Of a stretch of 64,000 nt of DNA, positions 27,469 to 35,464 are shown piece by piece. The stretch spans positions 2,294,001 through 2,358,000 of the forward strand of contig NZ_JAROCG010000001.1 in assembly GCF_030433645.1 (NCBI RefSeq), in the 5' to 3' direction. This DNA comes from Arthrobacter burdickii. Lineage in GTDB: Bacteria; Actinomycetota; Actinomycetes; Actinomycetales; Micrococcaceae. The notes beneath the pieces are model-generated. The model ran no database searches, was not told the origin of the DNA, and saw only the letters and a program-made list of their open reading frames with translations. The position numbers and the translations under genes were made by a program. The stretch's first letter is position 1. Every line of letters starts with the position of its first letter.

Positions 27469-27492
27469 CGAGGGGTGCCCCCTTCTGGCGAG
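27453..27492. repeat. 20-bp tandem duplication at the ssb stop
   Basis: GGGTGCCCCCTTCTAGCGAG (27453-27472) is followed directly by a copy with A replaced by G (27473-27492). The first copy carries the TAG stop of the SSB gene. Confidence 0.9.
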
Positions 27493-27543
27493 GGCGTCGC
27501 TGGGCGGGTGCAATCGCCGGTGTGAGGCCAGGCGTGCTGGCTG

Positions 27544-27675
27544 CTTGACGCCGGTCTGATGCCGGTCTGATGCCGGTCTGATGCCGTTCTGATGTCGGGT
27601 CGTTGCCGTCCCGATGGCGGCGGCATGCCGGGCTGATGGCGGCTCGACGCCGTTCTGGTGCCGGCTCGATGCCGG
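27544..27675. repeat. Twelve-unit 11-bp minisatellite
   Basis: Twelve contiguous 11-bp units fit the consensus TCTGATGCCGG. Units 2 and 3 are exact, and the others carry one to five changes. The period is near one DNA helical turn and is not a multiple of three. It lies between the SSB gene and a lipoprotein gene, so it is probably non-coding; the lipoprotein start is 33 bp further on. Confidence 0.9.
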
Positions 27676-27707
27676 GCAGGATGCCGCGTGCGTGGCAGGA
27701 TGAACGG

Positions 27708-28283
27708 GTGACCAATGCCCCTCCCGCGAAGCCGCAGCACCGAGCACCTGCCTGGCGCCGGACCCTCGCCGCGCTCGCGGCGGGTGCAGCGCTCACGCTC
27801 ACCTCCTGCACGACATCACCCTCGCCGTCGCCGGATGCCCTCACCGACAGCGGCACCTCGTCACCGACTGCCGCGCCGGCCGACTCCGCCACGGCATCCG
27901 GGCAGCCGGCCGATGCAACACCAGCGCCGGCCGATACTGCACCAGCGCTGTCCGCGGTGCCTTCCTCGCCGGAGGTGGACGCCCCAAGGATTGCGGCAGC
28001 CGTCGAAGCGGCACTGCGAACGGTGGCCGGCAGCCAGGACTCGGTGTCGAGCGACCAGGTCCGGGGTGCCATCGAGCAGGGCTTCGCCGACGCCGGGTCG
28101 GCGCCCGAGGAGGTGGAGGTGTCGATCGATCGGACGCCGACAGGGCTCGACGTCGATGCCATCCAGGGCGCCGGGCGTACCGATGGAACGTGCATCGTGG
28201 GGGAGGTGCGCGAGGGCGCTGTGTCCGTGGCGGTGCTTCCCGCGCTCGCCTCCGGCCGGTGTTTCGTCGGTGACCAGCGATAG
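27708..28283 (+). CDS. Putative lipoprotein, DUF6993-like
   Basis: The 191-aa product starts with a basic N-region, a hydrophobic core and the lipobox LTSC near residue 34, so it should be lipid-anchored outside the membrane. A Thr/Ser/Pro/Ala linker of about 55 residues leads to a C-terminal domain with two Cys (GTCIVGEVREG, GRCFVGDQ) that resembles DUF6993 in my memory. The start is GTG at 27708. Function unknown. Confidence 0.75.
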   Translation: MTNAPPAKPQHRAPAWRRTLAALAAGAALTLTSCTTSPSPSPDALTDSGTSSPTAAPADSATASGQPADATPAPADTAPALSAVPSSPEVDAPRIAAAVEAALRTVAGSQDSVSSDQVRGAIEQGFADAGSAPEEVEVSIDRTPTGLDVDAIQGAGRTDGTCIVGEVREGAVSVAVLPALASGRCFVGDQR

Positions 28284-28343
28284 CAGCCCCACCGGACACC
28301 GTCCGGCCGCGACGGGCCGGTCCGGACCTAGCCAAATGTGAGA

Positions 28344-28368
28344 TAAGGCTAGGCAAGCACTAGCCTTA
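28344..28368. promoter_or_regulatory. Inverted repeat over the ettA promoter
   Basis: TAAGGCTAG (28344-28352) and CTAGCCTTA (28360-28368) are perfect 9-bp arms separated by 7 bp. The right arm contains TAGCCT, a -10 candidate 7 bases before the ettA ATG. A protein bound here would block the promoter; alternatively the RNA could fold. Confidence 0.5.
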
Positions 28369-28373
28369 GGTGT

Positions 28374-30056
28374 ATGGCGGAATTTATCTACACAATGACC
28401 AAGGCCCGCAAGGCCGTTGGCGACAAAGTAATCCTCGACGACGTGAGCATGTCGTTCTTCCCTGGCGCGAAGATCGGCGTCGTCGGACCGAATGGTGCCG
28501 GTAAGTCCACCATCCTGAAGATCATGGCGGGCCTTGACACCCCCTCGAACGGTGAGGCGCGCCTCAGCCCCGGCTACACGGTCGGCATCCTCCTGCAGGA
28601 ACCGCCCCTGAACGAGGAGAAGACCGTCCTCGGCAACGTTCAGGAGGGCGTGGGCGAGATTTACGGGAAGATCCAGCGGTTCAACGAGATCTCCGAAGAG
28701 ATGGCCAGCCCGGACGCGGATTACGACACGCTGCTCGACGAGATGGGCAAGCTCCAGGAGGCCATCGACGCTGCCGACGCCTGGGACCTCGACTCTCAGC
28801 TGGAGCAGGCCATGGACGCGCTGCGCTGCCCACCGCCGGAAGCCGACGTCACCGTCCTGTCAGGCGGCGAGCGCCGACGCGTCGCGCTCTGCAAGCTGCT
28901 GCTGCAGAAGCCGGACCTCCTGCTCCTCGACGAGCCCACCAACCACCTGGACGCCGAAAGCGTGCTCTGGCTGGAGCAGCACCTCAAGTCCTACGCGGGC
29001 GCCGTCCTGGCCGTCACCCACGACCGGTACTTCCTCGACCATGTCGCGGAATGGATCGCCGAAGTGGACCGCGGTCACCTGTACCCGTACGAGGGCAACT
29101 ACTCCACCTATCTCGAGAAGAAGCGCGCGCGCCTCGAGGTCCAGGGCAAGAAGGACCAGAAGCTCTCCCGGCGCCTCAGCGAGGAACTCGAGTGGGTCCG
29201 CTCCAATGCCAAGGGGCGCCAGACGAAGTCCAAGGCACGACTGAACCGCTACGAGGAGATGGCCGCCGAGGCCGAGCGCACGAGGAAGCTCGATTTCGAG
29301 GAGATCCAGATCCCGCCCGGCCCCCGGCTCGGAAGCCAGGTCATCGAGGCCCACGACCTGCGCAAGGGCTACGACGACCGCATCCTCATCGACGGACTGT
29401 CCTTCTCGCTGCCGCGCAATGGCATCGTCGGGGTCATCGGCCCCAACGGCGTCGGCAAGACCACGCTGTTCAAGACCATCGTGGGCCTCGAGCCCCTCGA
29501 CGGCGGCGAATTGCGGATCGGTGAATCGGTGAAGATCTCCTACGTGGACCAGTCACGGGGCGGGATCGATCCCAACAAGTCGCTGTGGGAGGTTGTCTCC
29601 GACGGTCTCGACTACATCCAGGTCGGCCAGGTCGAGATGCCGTCCCGAGCCTACGTCTCGGCGTTCGGCTTCAAGGGTCCGGACCAGCAGAAGAAGGCCG
29701 GCGTGCTGTCCGGTGGCGAGCGCAACCGGCTCAACCTCGCGATGACACTCAAGCAGGGAGGCAACCTGCTGCTCCTCGACGAGCCCACCAACGACCTCGA
29801 CGTGGAGACGCTCTCGAGCCTCGAGAACGCCCTGCTGGAGTTCCCAGGCTGCGCCGTGGTGGTCTCGCACGACAGGTGGTTCCTCGACCGGGTGGCGACG
29901 CACATCCTGTCCTACGAGGGCACCGAGGAGAATCCGGACAGCTGGTACTGGTTCGAGGGCAACTTCGACGCCTACGAGGAGAACAAGGTGGAGCGCCTCG
30001 GCGCCGACGCTGCGAAGCCGCACCGCGTCACCCACCGCCGCCTCACGCGCGACTAG
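28374..30056 (+). CDS. ettA: ABC-F energy-dependent translational throttle protein EttA
   Basis: EttA is an ABC-F ATPase that binds the ribosomal E site and gates elongation by ATP/ADP ratio. The 560-aa protein has two ABC domains: Walker A GPNGAGKS near residue 40 and GPNGVGKT near residue 360, each with [16 protein letters not shown] and LLLLDEPTN. The arm subdomain and the linker lie between them (EKKRARLEVQGKKDQK onward). There are no membrane segments. Only AGG near the ATG could serve as Shine-Dalgarno. The palindrome at 28344 suggests regulation. Confidence 0.96.
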   Translation: MAEFIYTMTKARKAVGDKVILDDVSMSFFPGAKIGVVGPNGAGKSTILKIMAGLDTPSNGEARLSPGYTVGILLQEPPLNEEKTVLGNVQEGVGEIYGKIQRFNEISEEMASPDADYDTLLDEMGKLQEAIDAADAWDLDSQLEQAMDALRCPPPEADVTVLSGGERRRVALCKLLLQKPDLLLLDEPTNHLDAESVLWLEQHLKSYAGAVLAVTHDRYFLDHVAEWIAEVDRGHLYPYEGNYSTYLEKKRARLEVQGKKDQKLSRRLSEELEWVRSNAKGRQTKSKARLNRYEEMAAEAERTRKLDFEEIQIPPGPRLGSQVIEAHDLRKGYDDRILIDGLSFSLPRNGIVGVIGPNGVGKTTLFKTIVGLEPLDGGELRIGESVKISYVDQSRGGIDPNKSLWEVVSDGLDYIQVGQVEMPSRAYVSAFGFKGPDQQKKAGVLSGGERNRLNLAMTLKQGGNLLLLDEPTNDLDVETLSSLENALLEFPGCAVVVSHDRWFLDRVATHILSYEGTEENPDSWYWFEGNFDAYEENKVERLGADAAKPHRVTHRRLTRD

Positions 30057-30146
30057 GGTCGACCGGGGAACCGGAGCGGAACCACGGAAAGGGGCACACG
30101 GCTGGCTGAACTGGTCCCCGGATGTTGGACTGGCTAAGTACGTAGG

Positions 30147-31486
30147 TTAGGCCGCGAGGGTCTGAGCACGGTATTGCACCGGGCTCAGGCCCTCGAGCTT
30201 TGTGGAGATTCTTGTGGTGTTGTACCAGTGGATGTAGTCGTGCAGGGCTTCGGTGAGGGCGTCGGTGCTGATGAAGCGCACGCGGTGGAACAGTTCTTCC
30301 TTGAGGTGGCCGAAGAAGTTCTCCATGACGGCGTTGTCGTAGCAGTTGGCCTTGCGGGACATCGACTGGTTCGCGCCGGCGTTCTGGAGCAACCGCCGCC
30401 AGGAGGCGTGCTGGTATTGGAAGCCCTGGTCCGAGTGCACCAACGGCCGCTGTCCGTCCTCGAGCGTTGTCAGGGCTTCTCGTAGGGATGTGTTGGTCAG
30501 CCCGAGGTTCGGTGAGGTGCCCACCGTGTAGGAGATGATCTGCCGGTCGAAGAGGTCCATGACCGGTGAGAGGTAGAGCTTCCGGTCGCCGACACTGAAC
30601 TCGGTCACATCGGTGACCCACTTCTGGTTCGGCGCGTCCGCTGCGAAGTCCCGGTCCAACACGTTCGCCGCGATCCTGCCCTGCCCGCCCCGGTAGGAGC
30701 TGTAGCGCTTCCTCCGCCGGACCTGACAGGCCAGGCGCAGTGATCGCATCAGCTTCAGCACGGTCTTCTTCGCCACGGTCCACCCCTGCTGGGTGAGGAT
30801 GGTGTGGATGCGGTGGTGCCCGTACCGTCCATGGTTCGTCGTGAAGATCTCTGTGATCGCGGTCTTGAGCTGTTGGCGCGGATCCGGTGCCAGGAGCCGG
30901 GCCTGGTGGTAGAAGAACGTGGACCGGGCCAGGCCGGTGACCTCGAGCAGCACCGGGAGCGGGAAGTCGGCCTTGAGGGCGATGACGGCCTGCACCTTCA
31001 CCGTCGTGGTTCCTGCGCGCTCAAGGCCCGTAATTTTCCCAGGTACGCGACCTCCGCCCGTAACAGTTCGTTCTCGCGCCGCAACCGCTCCAGCTCGGAC
31101 ACCTCCGCAGGCGGTGAGGACTTGGGGCTCCTGGGTCTGCCTTTGGGTTTGGGCCGTAACCCGTCGGCGCCGTCGCGGCGATACTCCCTGACCCATCTCT
31201 GAAGGAGCAGAGGCGAGGACAGACCGGCCTCCGTCGCGAGGTTCAGTGACGTCTCACCCGCGATGAACCGCTCCACCAGGACGAGCTTGACCTCGAACGA
31301 GTACACCTGTTTCGGCTTAGCCACCAGCGCTCCTCGACCACGGATTTTCCACCGCTCATACAAACGACCCACCGGCCTACGATGCACACCCAGTGAACTG
31401 GCTGTCGCCATATCCGCGATGCCCTTCTCGAACAACGCTATAGCGGCCTCGCGCTGCTCCACCGACAACGAACTACGTGCATCCAT
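30147..31486 (-). CDS. IS3-family OrfAB transposase (programmed -1 frameshift)
   Basis: Reading OrfA from ATG 31486 and slipping -1 at the GGGAAAA site (31034-31040) gives a fusion of about 446 aa ending at 30147. The OrfB part holds the rve-type catalytic core: Asp in WVTDVTEF, Asp in VHSDQGFQYQ and Glu in NCYDNAVMENFFGHL. The N-terminal OrfA part supplies the helix-turn-helix and leucine zipper. The OrfB frame is open from 31196, and its first GTG after the slip site is at 31001. No stop or deletion disrupts it. Confidence 0.9.
30998..31486 (-). CDS. IS3-family OrfA
   Basis: The 162-aa OrfA has two helix-turn-helix-like segments (MATASSLGVHRRPVGRLYERW and LATEAGLSSPLLLQRWVREY regions) for end binding, and a C-terminal coiled coil (VSELERLRRENELLRAEVAYL) for multimerisation. 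ATG 31486 lies 36 bp inside the right terminal repeat. OrfA alone usually moderates transposition. Confidence 0.9.
   Translation of the reverse strand: MDARSSLSVEQREAAIALFEKGIADMATASSLGVHRRPVGRLYERWKIRGRGALVAKPKQVYSFEVKLVLVERFIAGETSLNLATEAGLSSPLLLQRWVREYRRDGADGLRPKPKGRPRSPKSSPPAEVSELERLRRENELLRAEVAYLGKLRALSAQEPRR
31034..31040 (-). promoter_or_regulatory. Programmed -1 ribosomal frameshift site
   Basis: On the minus strand the heptamer G GGA AAA fits X-XXY-YYZ in the OrfA reading phase. Slipping by one base gives GGG AAA and joins the OrfB frame. It lies in the OrfA/OrfB overlap, as expected for IS3 elements. Confidence 0.8.
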
Positions 31487-31622
31487 AAAAACTGCTCCCC
31501 GGAAGTCGAAACTGAATTCCTCAGTCCAACTTCCGGGGAGCAGTTCAGGCCGTGTGCCCCTTTCCGTGTCCGGAATGCTCCACCCGGCCGCCGAACGGAT
31601 ACGCATGCCGTGCCGAGCGACC

Positions 31623-32540
31623 TCAGGCGGGAGGGACCCGGACCATGCCCTCCTGCGCCACGCTCGCCACGAGCTCTCCGCTGCGGTTGTAGATCCGTCC
31701 GGCGGCAAGCCCGCGCGCGCCGGACGCGCTCGGCGAACTCTGGACGTAAAGCAGCCAGTCATCCACGCGGACCGGGCGATGCCACCACATGGCGTGGTCG
31801 AGGCTGGCGACGTTCATGCCGGGCTGGATCCAGGTGAGGCCGTGCGGTCGCAGGATCGACTCCAGCAGGGTGTAGTCGCTCGCGTACGCCAGGGCGGCGC
31901 GGTGCAGGTTCGGGTCGTCGGGCATCGGTCCCAGGCTCTTCATCCAGACCGCGTTGCGCGGTTCGCGCGAACCTTCGTTGGACAGGTACAGCGGCGCATC
32001 GATGTGCCGGATGTCGAACGGCCGGTCGAAGGCCCAGGCCTGGGCGACCGGATGATCGAAGCCTCCCAGGAGTTCGGCGGTCGACGGCAGGCTCTCGGGG
32101 TCGGGCACACCGGCCGGCATCGTGTCCTGGTGGGCGATGCCCTCGTCGGGCTCCTGGAAGGACGCGATCATCGACAGGATCGGCACGCCGTTCTGGTAGG
32201 CGTGCGTGCGGCGGGCCGAGAACGACCGCCCGTCGCGCAGGCGCTGCACCCCGAAGGTGATGGGCTGGTCCGCGTCGCCGGCACGCAGGAAGTAGCCGTG
32301 CATCGAGTGGACGGCCCGGCTGGGCTCCACGGTACGCATGGCCGCGATGAGCGACTGCGCGAGCACCTGGCCACCGAAGACGCGACGGCCCGGCTGCCGC
32401 GCCGAGGTCCCGACGAAGATCTCCTCGTCCGTCTGCGCCCCCTCCGCGCTGCTCAGGTCGAGGAGGTCCAGGAGTGCCGCGGTGGGGTCCTTCCTCCGCT
32501 GTCCGGCCGGTGCTTCAGCTGATGGCGCGTGGTCTGCCAT
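31623..32540 (-). CDS. tesB: acyl-CoA thioesterase II (TesB)
   Basis: TesB hydrolyses medium- and long-chain acyl-CoA. The 305-aa double-hotdog protein has GRRVFGGQVLAQSL near residue 50, HSMHGYFLRAGD near residue 75 and the C-terminal catalytic Asp in SLDHAMWWHRP. ATG 32540 has GAGGAG about 10 nt upstream. The N-terminal 17 residues are disordered. Before the IS arrived, it shared a hairpin terminator with ettA. Confidence 0.93.
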   Translation of the reverse strand: MADHAPSAEAPAGQRRKDPTAALLDLLDLSSAEGAQTDEEIFVGTSARQPGRRVFGGQVLAQSLIAAMRTVEPSRAVHSMHGYFLRAGDADQPITFGVQRLRDGRSFSARRTHAYQNGVPILSMIASFQEPDEGIAHQDTMPAGVPDPESLPSTAELLGGFDHPVAQAWAFDRPFDIRHIDAPLYLSNEGSREPRNAVWMKSLGPMPDDPNLHRAALAYASDYTLLESILRPHGLTWIQPGMNVASLDHAMWWHRPVRVDDWLLYVQSSPSASGARGLAAGRIYNRSGELVASVAQEGMVRVPPA

Positions 32541-32736
32541 GGTTCGATGTCTCCTCGTGGACAGGTAAGAGCGTCGCGGTGCGCCGCTGCAGGCGGCGCC
32601 TGGCACGTACTGACAGTAGACGCCGCCCCTGCCTCGCTCAACACGGCGCGGGGCGAACGGATGGCATTGCTCACACCCGGTGCCGTGCGGGTGCGCGGAA
32701 TGGCTCGCAGGAAGCAGATTTTGAGAGGATGGCCGT

Positions 32737-33201
32737 ATGTCTCCGGTGCACACTCTTCCCCTCCAGCTGCGGTTCGGCGACGAGGATTCCTACGGCCACG
32801 TGAACAACGTCCGATTCCTCCAGTTCCTCGAGGACGCACGCGTTCTGCTGATGAGCCGGCCACAGCCGGGCGGATCCTTCCTGGACCTGATCGACCCTGA
32901 CCAATACACGCTCGTGGGCCGCCAGGAGATCGAATACCGTGCGCCCCTGAACTTCAGCACGACGCCGGCCGGCGTCGATCTCTGGGTGACCGCGGTAGGA
33001 GGCTCCAGCTTCGACCTGGGCTACGCAGTCCGGGACCGCGTCGACACCGAAGGAAGCACCACCAGCGCGATCGCGGCGACCACCATGGTGCTCGTCAGCC
33101 GCAGCACGGGGCGGCCCGTGCGGCTGTCCGGGCCCCAGAAGGACATCCTCTCGTCCTGGGCGGGCCCGGCCGTCCCGTTCCGCCGCGCCCGCGGCAAGTA
33201 G
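32737..33201 (+). CDS. 4HBT hotdog-fold acyl-CoA thioesterase
   Basis: The 154-aa single-hotdog protein has the YbgC/4HBT signature LRFGDEDSYGHVNNVRFLQFLEDAR, in which the Asp is the usual catalytic residue. The substrate is unknown. It is divergent from tesB, so two thioesterases share one intergenic region. GAGAGGA precedes ATG 32737. The next gene follows after 5 bp. Confidence 0.9.
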   Translation: MSPVHTLPLQLRFGDEDSYGHVNNVRFLQFLEDARVLLMSRPQPGGSFLDLIDPDQYTLVGRQEIEYRAPLNFSTTPAGVDLWVTAVGGSSFDLGYAVRDRVDTEGSTTSAIAATTMVLVSRSTGRPVRLSGPQKDILSSWAGPAVPFRRARGK

Positions 33202-33206
33202 GACCC

Positions 33207-33863
33207 ATGGCATCCTCATCCCTGCGCTTCGCGGACTCCCCTTCGGTCGCGGACTTCCAGACGTTCACCGCCCGGGCCCGCGCGAATGACGACGGCGGCA
33301 TGCGCCTGCTCACCGTCGGTCGCGTCCTCGCGGCGTACGTCTGCACCCTCCGCCCCACCATGCTGGGAGAAGCCGTCCCCACGGTGCTCGGGCTCCGGAC
33401 CATGGCGCTCGACGGCGATGCCGACGTCGACGTCACCGTCTCGCTGGGCTCCGTCCTCGACAGGCTCGCGCGCATGCACGACGGCGACCTCGAGTTCCCC
33501 GTCCCTGCAGTGACGGTCACGGAGAACTGGGCAGGGATCCTTCCGCCGCGCTCCGGCTGGGCGCACGCCGGGACCGTTCCGTCGGATGCCCTGGAGCAGG
33601 CGGCGAAGGACGGCATCGGCGAGGTTGCCCGGAGCCTCCCTGAGCGTGCCGGTGCGCCGCTGGTGAGCAGTGCGCGCACGGCGGTCTGGGGACGTCCGCT
33701 GGCCGGCGTTCCCGGAGCGGTACCGGCGGGAGCCGCCTTCGGAGCTTTCAGCCTGGGATTCCTCGAGCCCGGCGCGGAGGCGACCGTTCACACCAATGGC
33801 CGCTGGTCCCGCCTCAGTACCGGCCGGGGCCACGTCCTGGTGCGTGCGGCTGCCATTCTCTGA
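33207..33863 (+). CDS. Conserved hypothetical protein
   Basis: This 218-aa soluble protein has no signal peptide or recognisable motif. It mixes a helical N-terminal half (FQTFTARARANDDGG, VGRVLAAYVCTLRPTMLGE) with an Ala/Gly-rich C-terminal half. ATG 33207 is 5 bp after the thioesterase stop with AGGA upstream, so it is probably cotranscribed. The similar composition to its neighbours argues for a native gene, not a transfer. Confidence 0.75.
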   Translation: MASSSLRFADSPSVADFQTFTARARANDDGGMRLLTVGRVLAAYVCTLRPTMLGEAVPTVLGLRTMALDGDADVDVTVSLGSVLDRLARMHDGDLEFPVPAVTVTENWAGILPPRSGWAHAGTVPSDALEQAAKDGIGEVARSLPERAGAPLVSSARTAVWGRPLAGVPGAVPAGAAFGAFSLGFLEPGAEATVHTNGRWSRLSTGRGHVLVRAAAIL

Positions 33864-33912
33864 GTCGCAGATCGGCATGGCGGGACGTCCGCCCACCGCG
33901 CAGAATGGGTTC

Positions 33913-34824
33913 ATGGCGCACCGACGAGCGGCACTCGTCCTGGGTCTGGTGCTGACGTGTGCTGCTCTCGTTCTCGTCGTGCTGTACCCGCCGGCATTTG
34001 CCGCGTCCTTCTTCTCCCGGGAGCGGCTCGCAGCCGGCGCCGGCGGTCCGGTCCCGCCGCTTGACGAGCCACCCATCGTGCGCCTGGCGATCGCGGGGGA
34101 CACCGGGACCGGAGACGCCGCCGAACACGTCACCGCCGATCGTATGGCCGCCGAAAGCCGGGAGGATCCCTATGATGCGCTGGTCCTGCTCGGTGACCTG
34201 ATCTACGAGGACGGGGAGGCAGAGCTGACGGAAACCGTCGTCTCGGAGCCGTTCGCCCCGATCATCGACCGCGGTGCCGACCTTTTGCCCGTGCTGGGAA
34301 ACCATGACTACGACAGCGGCGAACAACGACAGATCCTGGAACGCCTGGGCCACCAGGGCCCCTGGTACACCGAACAGGTGGGCCCGCTGCGGATCATCGT
34401 GCTGGATAGCACCCGCGTGGAGGACGAGGAACAGACGCGGTGGCTCCGCGCGACGCTGGCAGAGGTACAGCCCCCGGGAAGCTGGACGGTGGTCGCGATG
34501 CACCACCCGGCGTACTCCGCCGGCCGTCACGGGTCCAACCGGGCTGTTCGCGACGCGTGGAGTCCGCTGTTCGCCGCAGCGGGCGTGCCGCTGGTACTGG
34601 CGGGCCACGATCACGACTACCAGCGTTCGACACCCCAGGACGGCGTCACCTATGTCGTCTCGGGAGCGGGCGCGAAAGTGCGCCCGACCGGAAGCCGGGA
34701 CTTTACCGCGGTGAGCAGTTCCACGCTGCACTACGTCGATCTACTGGTCTACGAGGAGCGTCTCGTGGGCAGGGCGATCGACCAGTCGGGCCGGCTCGTC
34801 GACAGCTTCACCATCGACCGGTGA
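33913..34824 (+). CDS. Exported or membrane-anchored metallophosphoesterase
   Basis: This calcineurin-like phosphoesterase is 303 aa with a hydrophobic N-terminal segment (about residues 6-26) acting as signal or anchor. Metal motifs appear in order: GDTGTGD, GDLIYEDG, GNHDYDSG, MHHPAYS and GHDHDYQR. The fold resembles purple acid phosphatase-type enzymes. CAGAAT ends 6 bases before ATG 33913, which favours this start; ATG 33877 in frame would add 12 residues. The substrate is unknown. Confidence 0.88.
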   Translation: MAHRRAALVLGLVLTCAALVLVVLYPPAFAASFFSRERLAAGAGGPVPPLDEPPIVRLAIAGDTGTGDAAEHVTADRMAAESREDPYDALVLLGDLIYEDGEAELTETVVSEPFAPIIDRGADLLPVLGNHDYDSGEQRQILERLGHQGPWYTEQVGPLRIIVLDSTRVEDEEQTRWLRATLAEVQPPGSWTVVAMHHPAYSAGRHGSNRAVRDAWSPLFAAAGVPLVLAGHDHDYQRSTPQDGVTYVVSGAGAKVRPTGSRDFTAVSSSTLHYVDLLVYEERLVGRAIDQSGRLVDSFTIDR

Positions 34825-34866
34825 GTCCACACGCAGCCTCTGGCACCGCACGCCGTGGCATCGGAA

Positions 34867-34905
34867 CCGCTCCGGTACTCGGCGACCGAGTCGTGGCCGG
34901 AGCGG
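34867..34905. terminator. Bidirectional terminator-like hairpin
   Basis: CCGCTCCGG/CCGGAGCGG encloses a second stem ACTCGG/CCGAGT. It lies between the convergent metallophosphoesterase and glbO genes. Confidence 0.6.
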
Positions 34906-34909
34906 ATCC

Positions 34910-35464
34910 TCAGTCGGCCGCGTTGACCATCGAGTGGGCGGCGCGGTCGAGGTAGTCCCACAGGGTGGCCTCGTGCAGGGGGGCGAGGCCGAGGGTGTCC
35001 ACCGCGGCGCGCATGTGCTGGAGCCAGTGGTCCCTCGCCTGGGGTCCGACGCGGAACGGCATATGGCGCATGCGCAGCCTGGGGTGTCCGCGCTGCTCGC
35101 CGTACGTCTTCGGCCCGCCCCAGTACTGCTCGAGGAAGAGCAGCAGGCGCTCCTTCGCCGGTCCGAGGTCCTCCTCCGGATACATCGGCCGCAGGACGTC
35201 GTCGCCCGCGACCCCGTCATAGAAGGCGTCGACGAGCTTCACGAAGGTCGCGTGTCCGCCCACTGCCTCGTAGAAGTTGTCCGTGTACTGCGGCTGGGTG
35301 AAGCCCTGGCCGGCTGCGACGAGCCGTTCGACGGGCAGCGCACTCCTGGCGCCCGCGGCCTGCAGGGGAAGCTGTGCGCCGGCCGGGGCGGGGAGGCCGC
35401 CCTGCGGGCCCTCGCCGAGACGAGCGTCGCCGGAACGAGCGCCGCCTGGATCCTGCGCGTTCAT
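34910..35464 (-). CDS. glbO: Group II truncated haemoglobin (GlbO-type) with N-terminal extension
   Basis: The globin domain begins near residue 60 (FYEAVGGHATFVKLVDAFY) and carries the trHbII residues: Tyr/Trp in the distal pocket (QYWGGPKTY) and the proximal His in RLRMRHMPF. M. tuberculosis GlbO binds O2 and is linked to membrane and redox functions. Here an Ala/Gly/Pro-rich extension of about 58 residues precedes the domain. ATG 35464 overlaps the mscS stop (ATGA), so translation is coupled to the channel gene. Confidence 0.92.
   Translation of the reverse strand: MNAQDPGGARSGDARLGEGPQGGLPAPAGAQLPLQAAGARSALPVERLVAAGQGFTQPQYTDNFYEAVGGHATFVKLVDAFYDGVAGDDVLRPMYPEEDLGPAKERLLLFLEQYWGGPKTYGEQRGHPRLRMRHMPFRVGPQARDHWLQHMRAAVDTLGLAPLHEATLWDYLDRAAHSMVNAAD

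Larger units (their letters stand above)
30107..31547 (-). mobile_element. IS3-family insertion sequence (IS150-like), complete
   Basis: The element is 1441 bp with 26-bp terminal inverted repeats (30107-30132 and 31522-31547) that differ at two positions and begin TGAACTG. It is flanked by a 3-bp GGC target duplication (30104-30106 and 31548-31550). It encodes OrfA and an OrfAB fusion by -1 frameshift, with an intact DDE triad. All features argue for a recent and possibly active copy. Confidence 0.95.
30083..31568. terminator. Terminator hairpin split by an IS insertion
   Basis: The left arm CACGGAAAGGGGCACACGG (30083-30101) and the right arm (31550-31568) are perfect 19-nt complements. Removing the IS and one copy of its GGC target duplication restores a stem with a CTGG loop between convergent ettA and tesB. 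The arms are now 1.45 kb apart. Confidence 0.85.

Noticed and set aside
27544-27675. CRISPR array
   Set aside because: Units are contiguous 11-mers with no spacers and no cas genes nearby.
28344-28368. The ettA palindrome as an iron (DtxR/IdeR) box
   Set aside because: It lacks the TTAGGTTAG core spacing; the resemblance is only in GGCTA.
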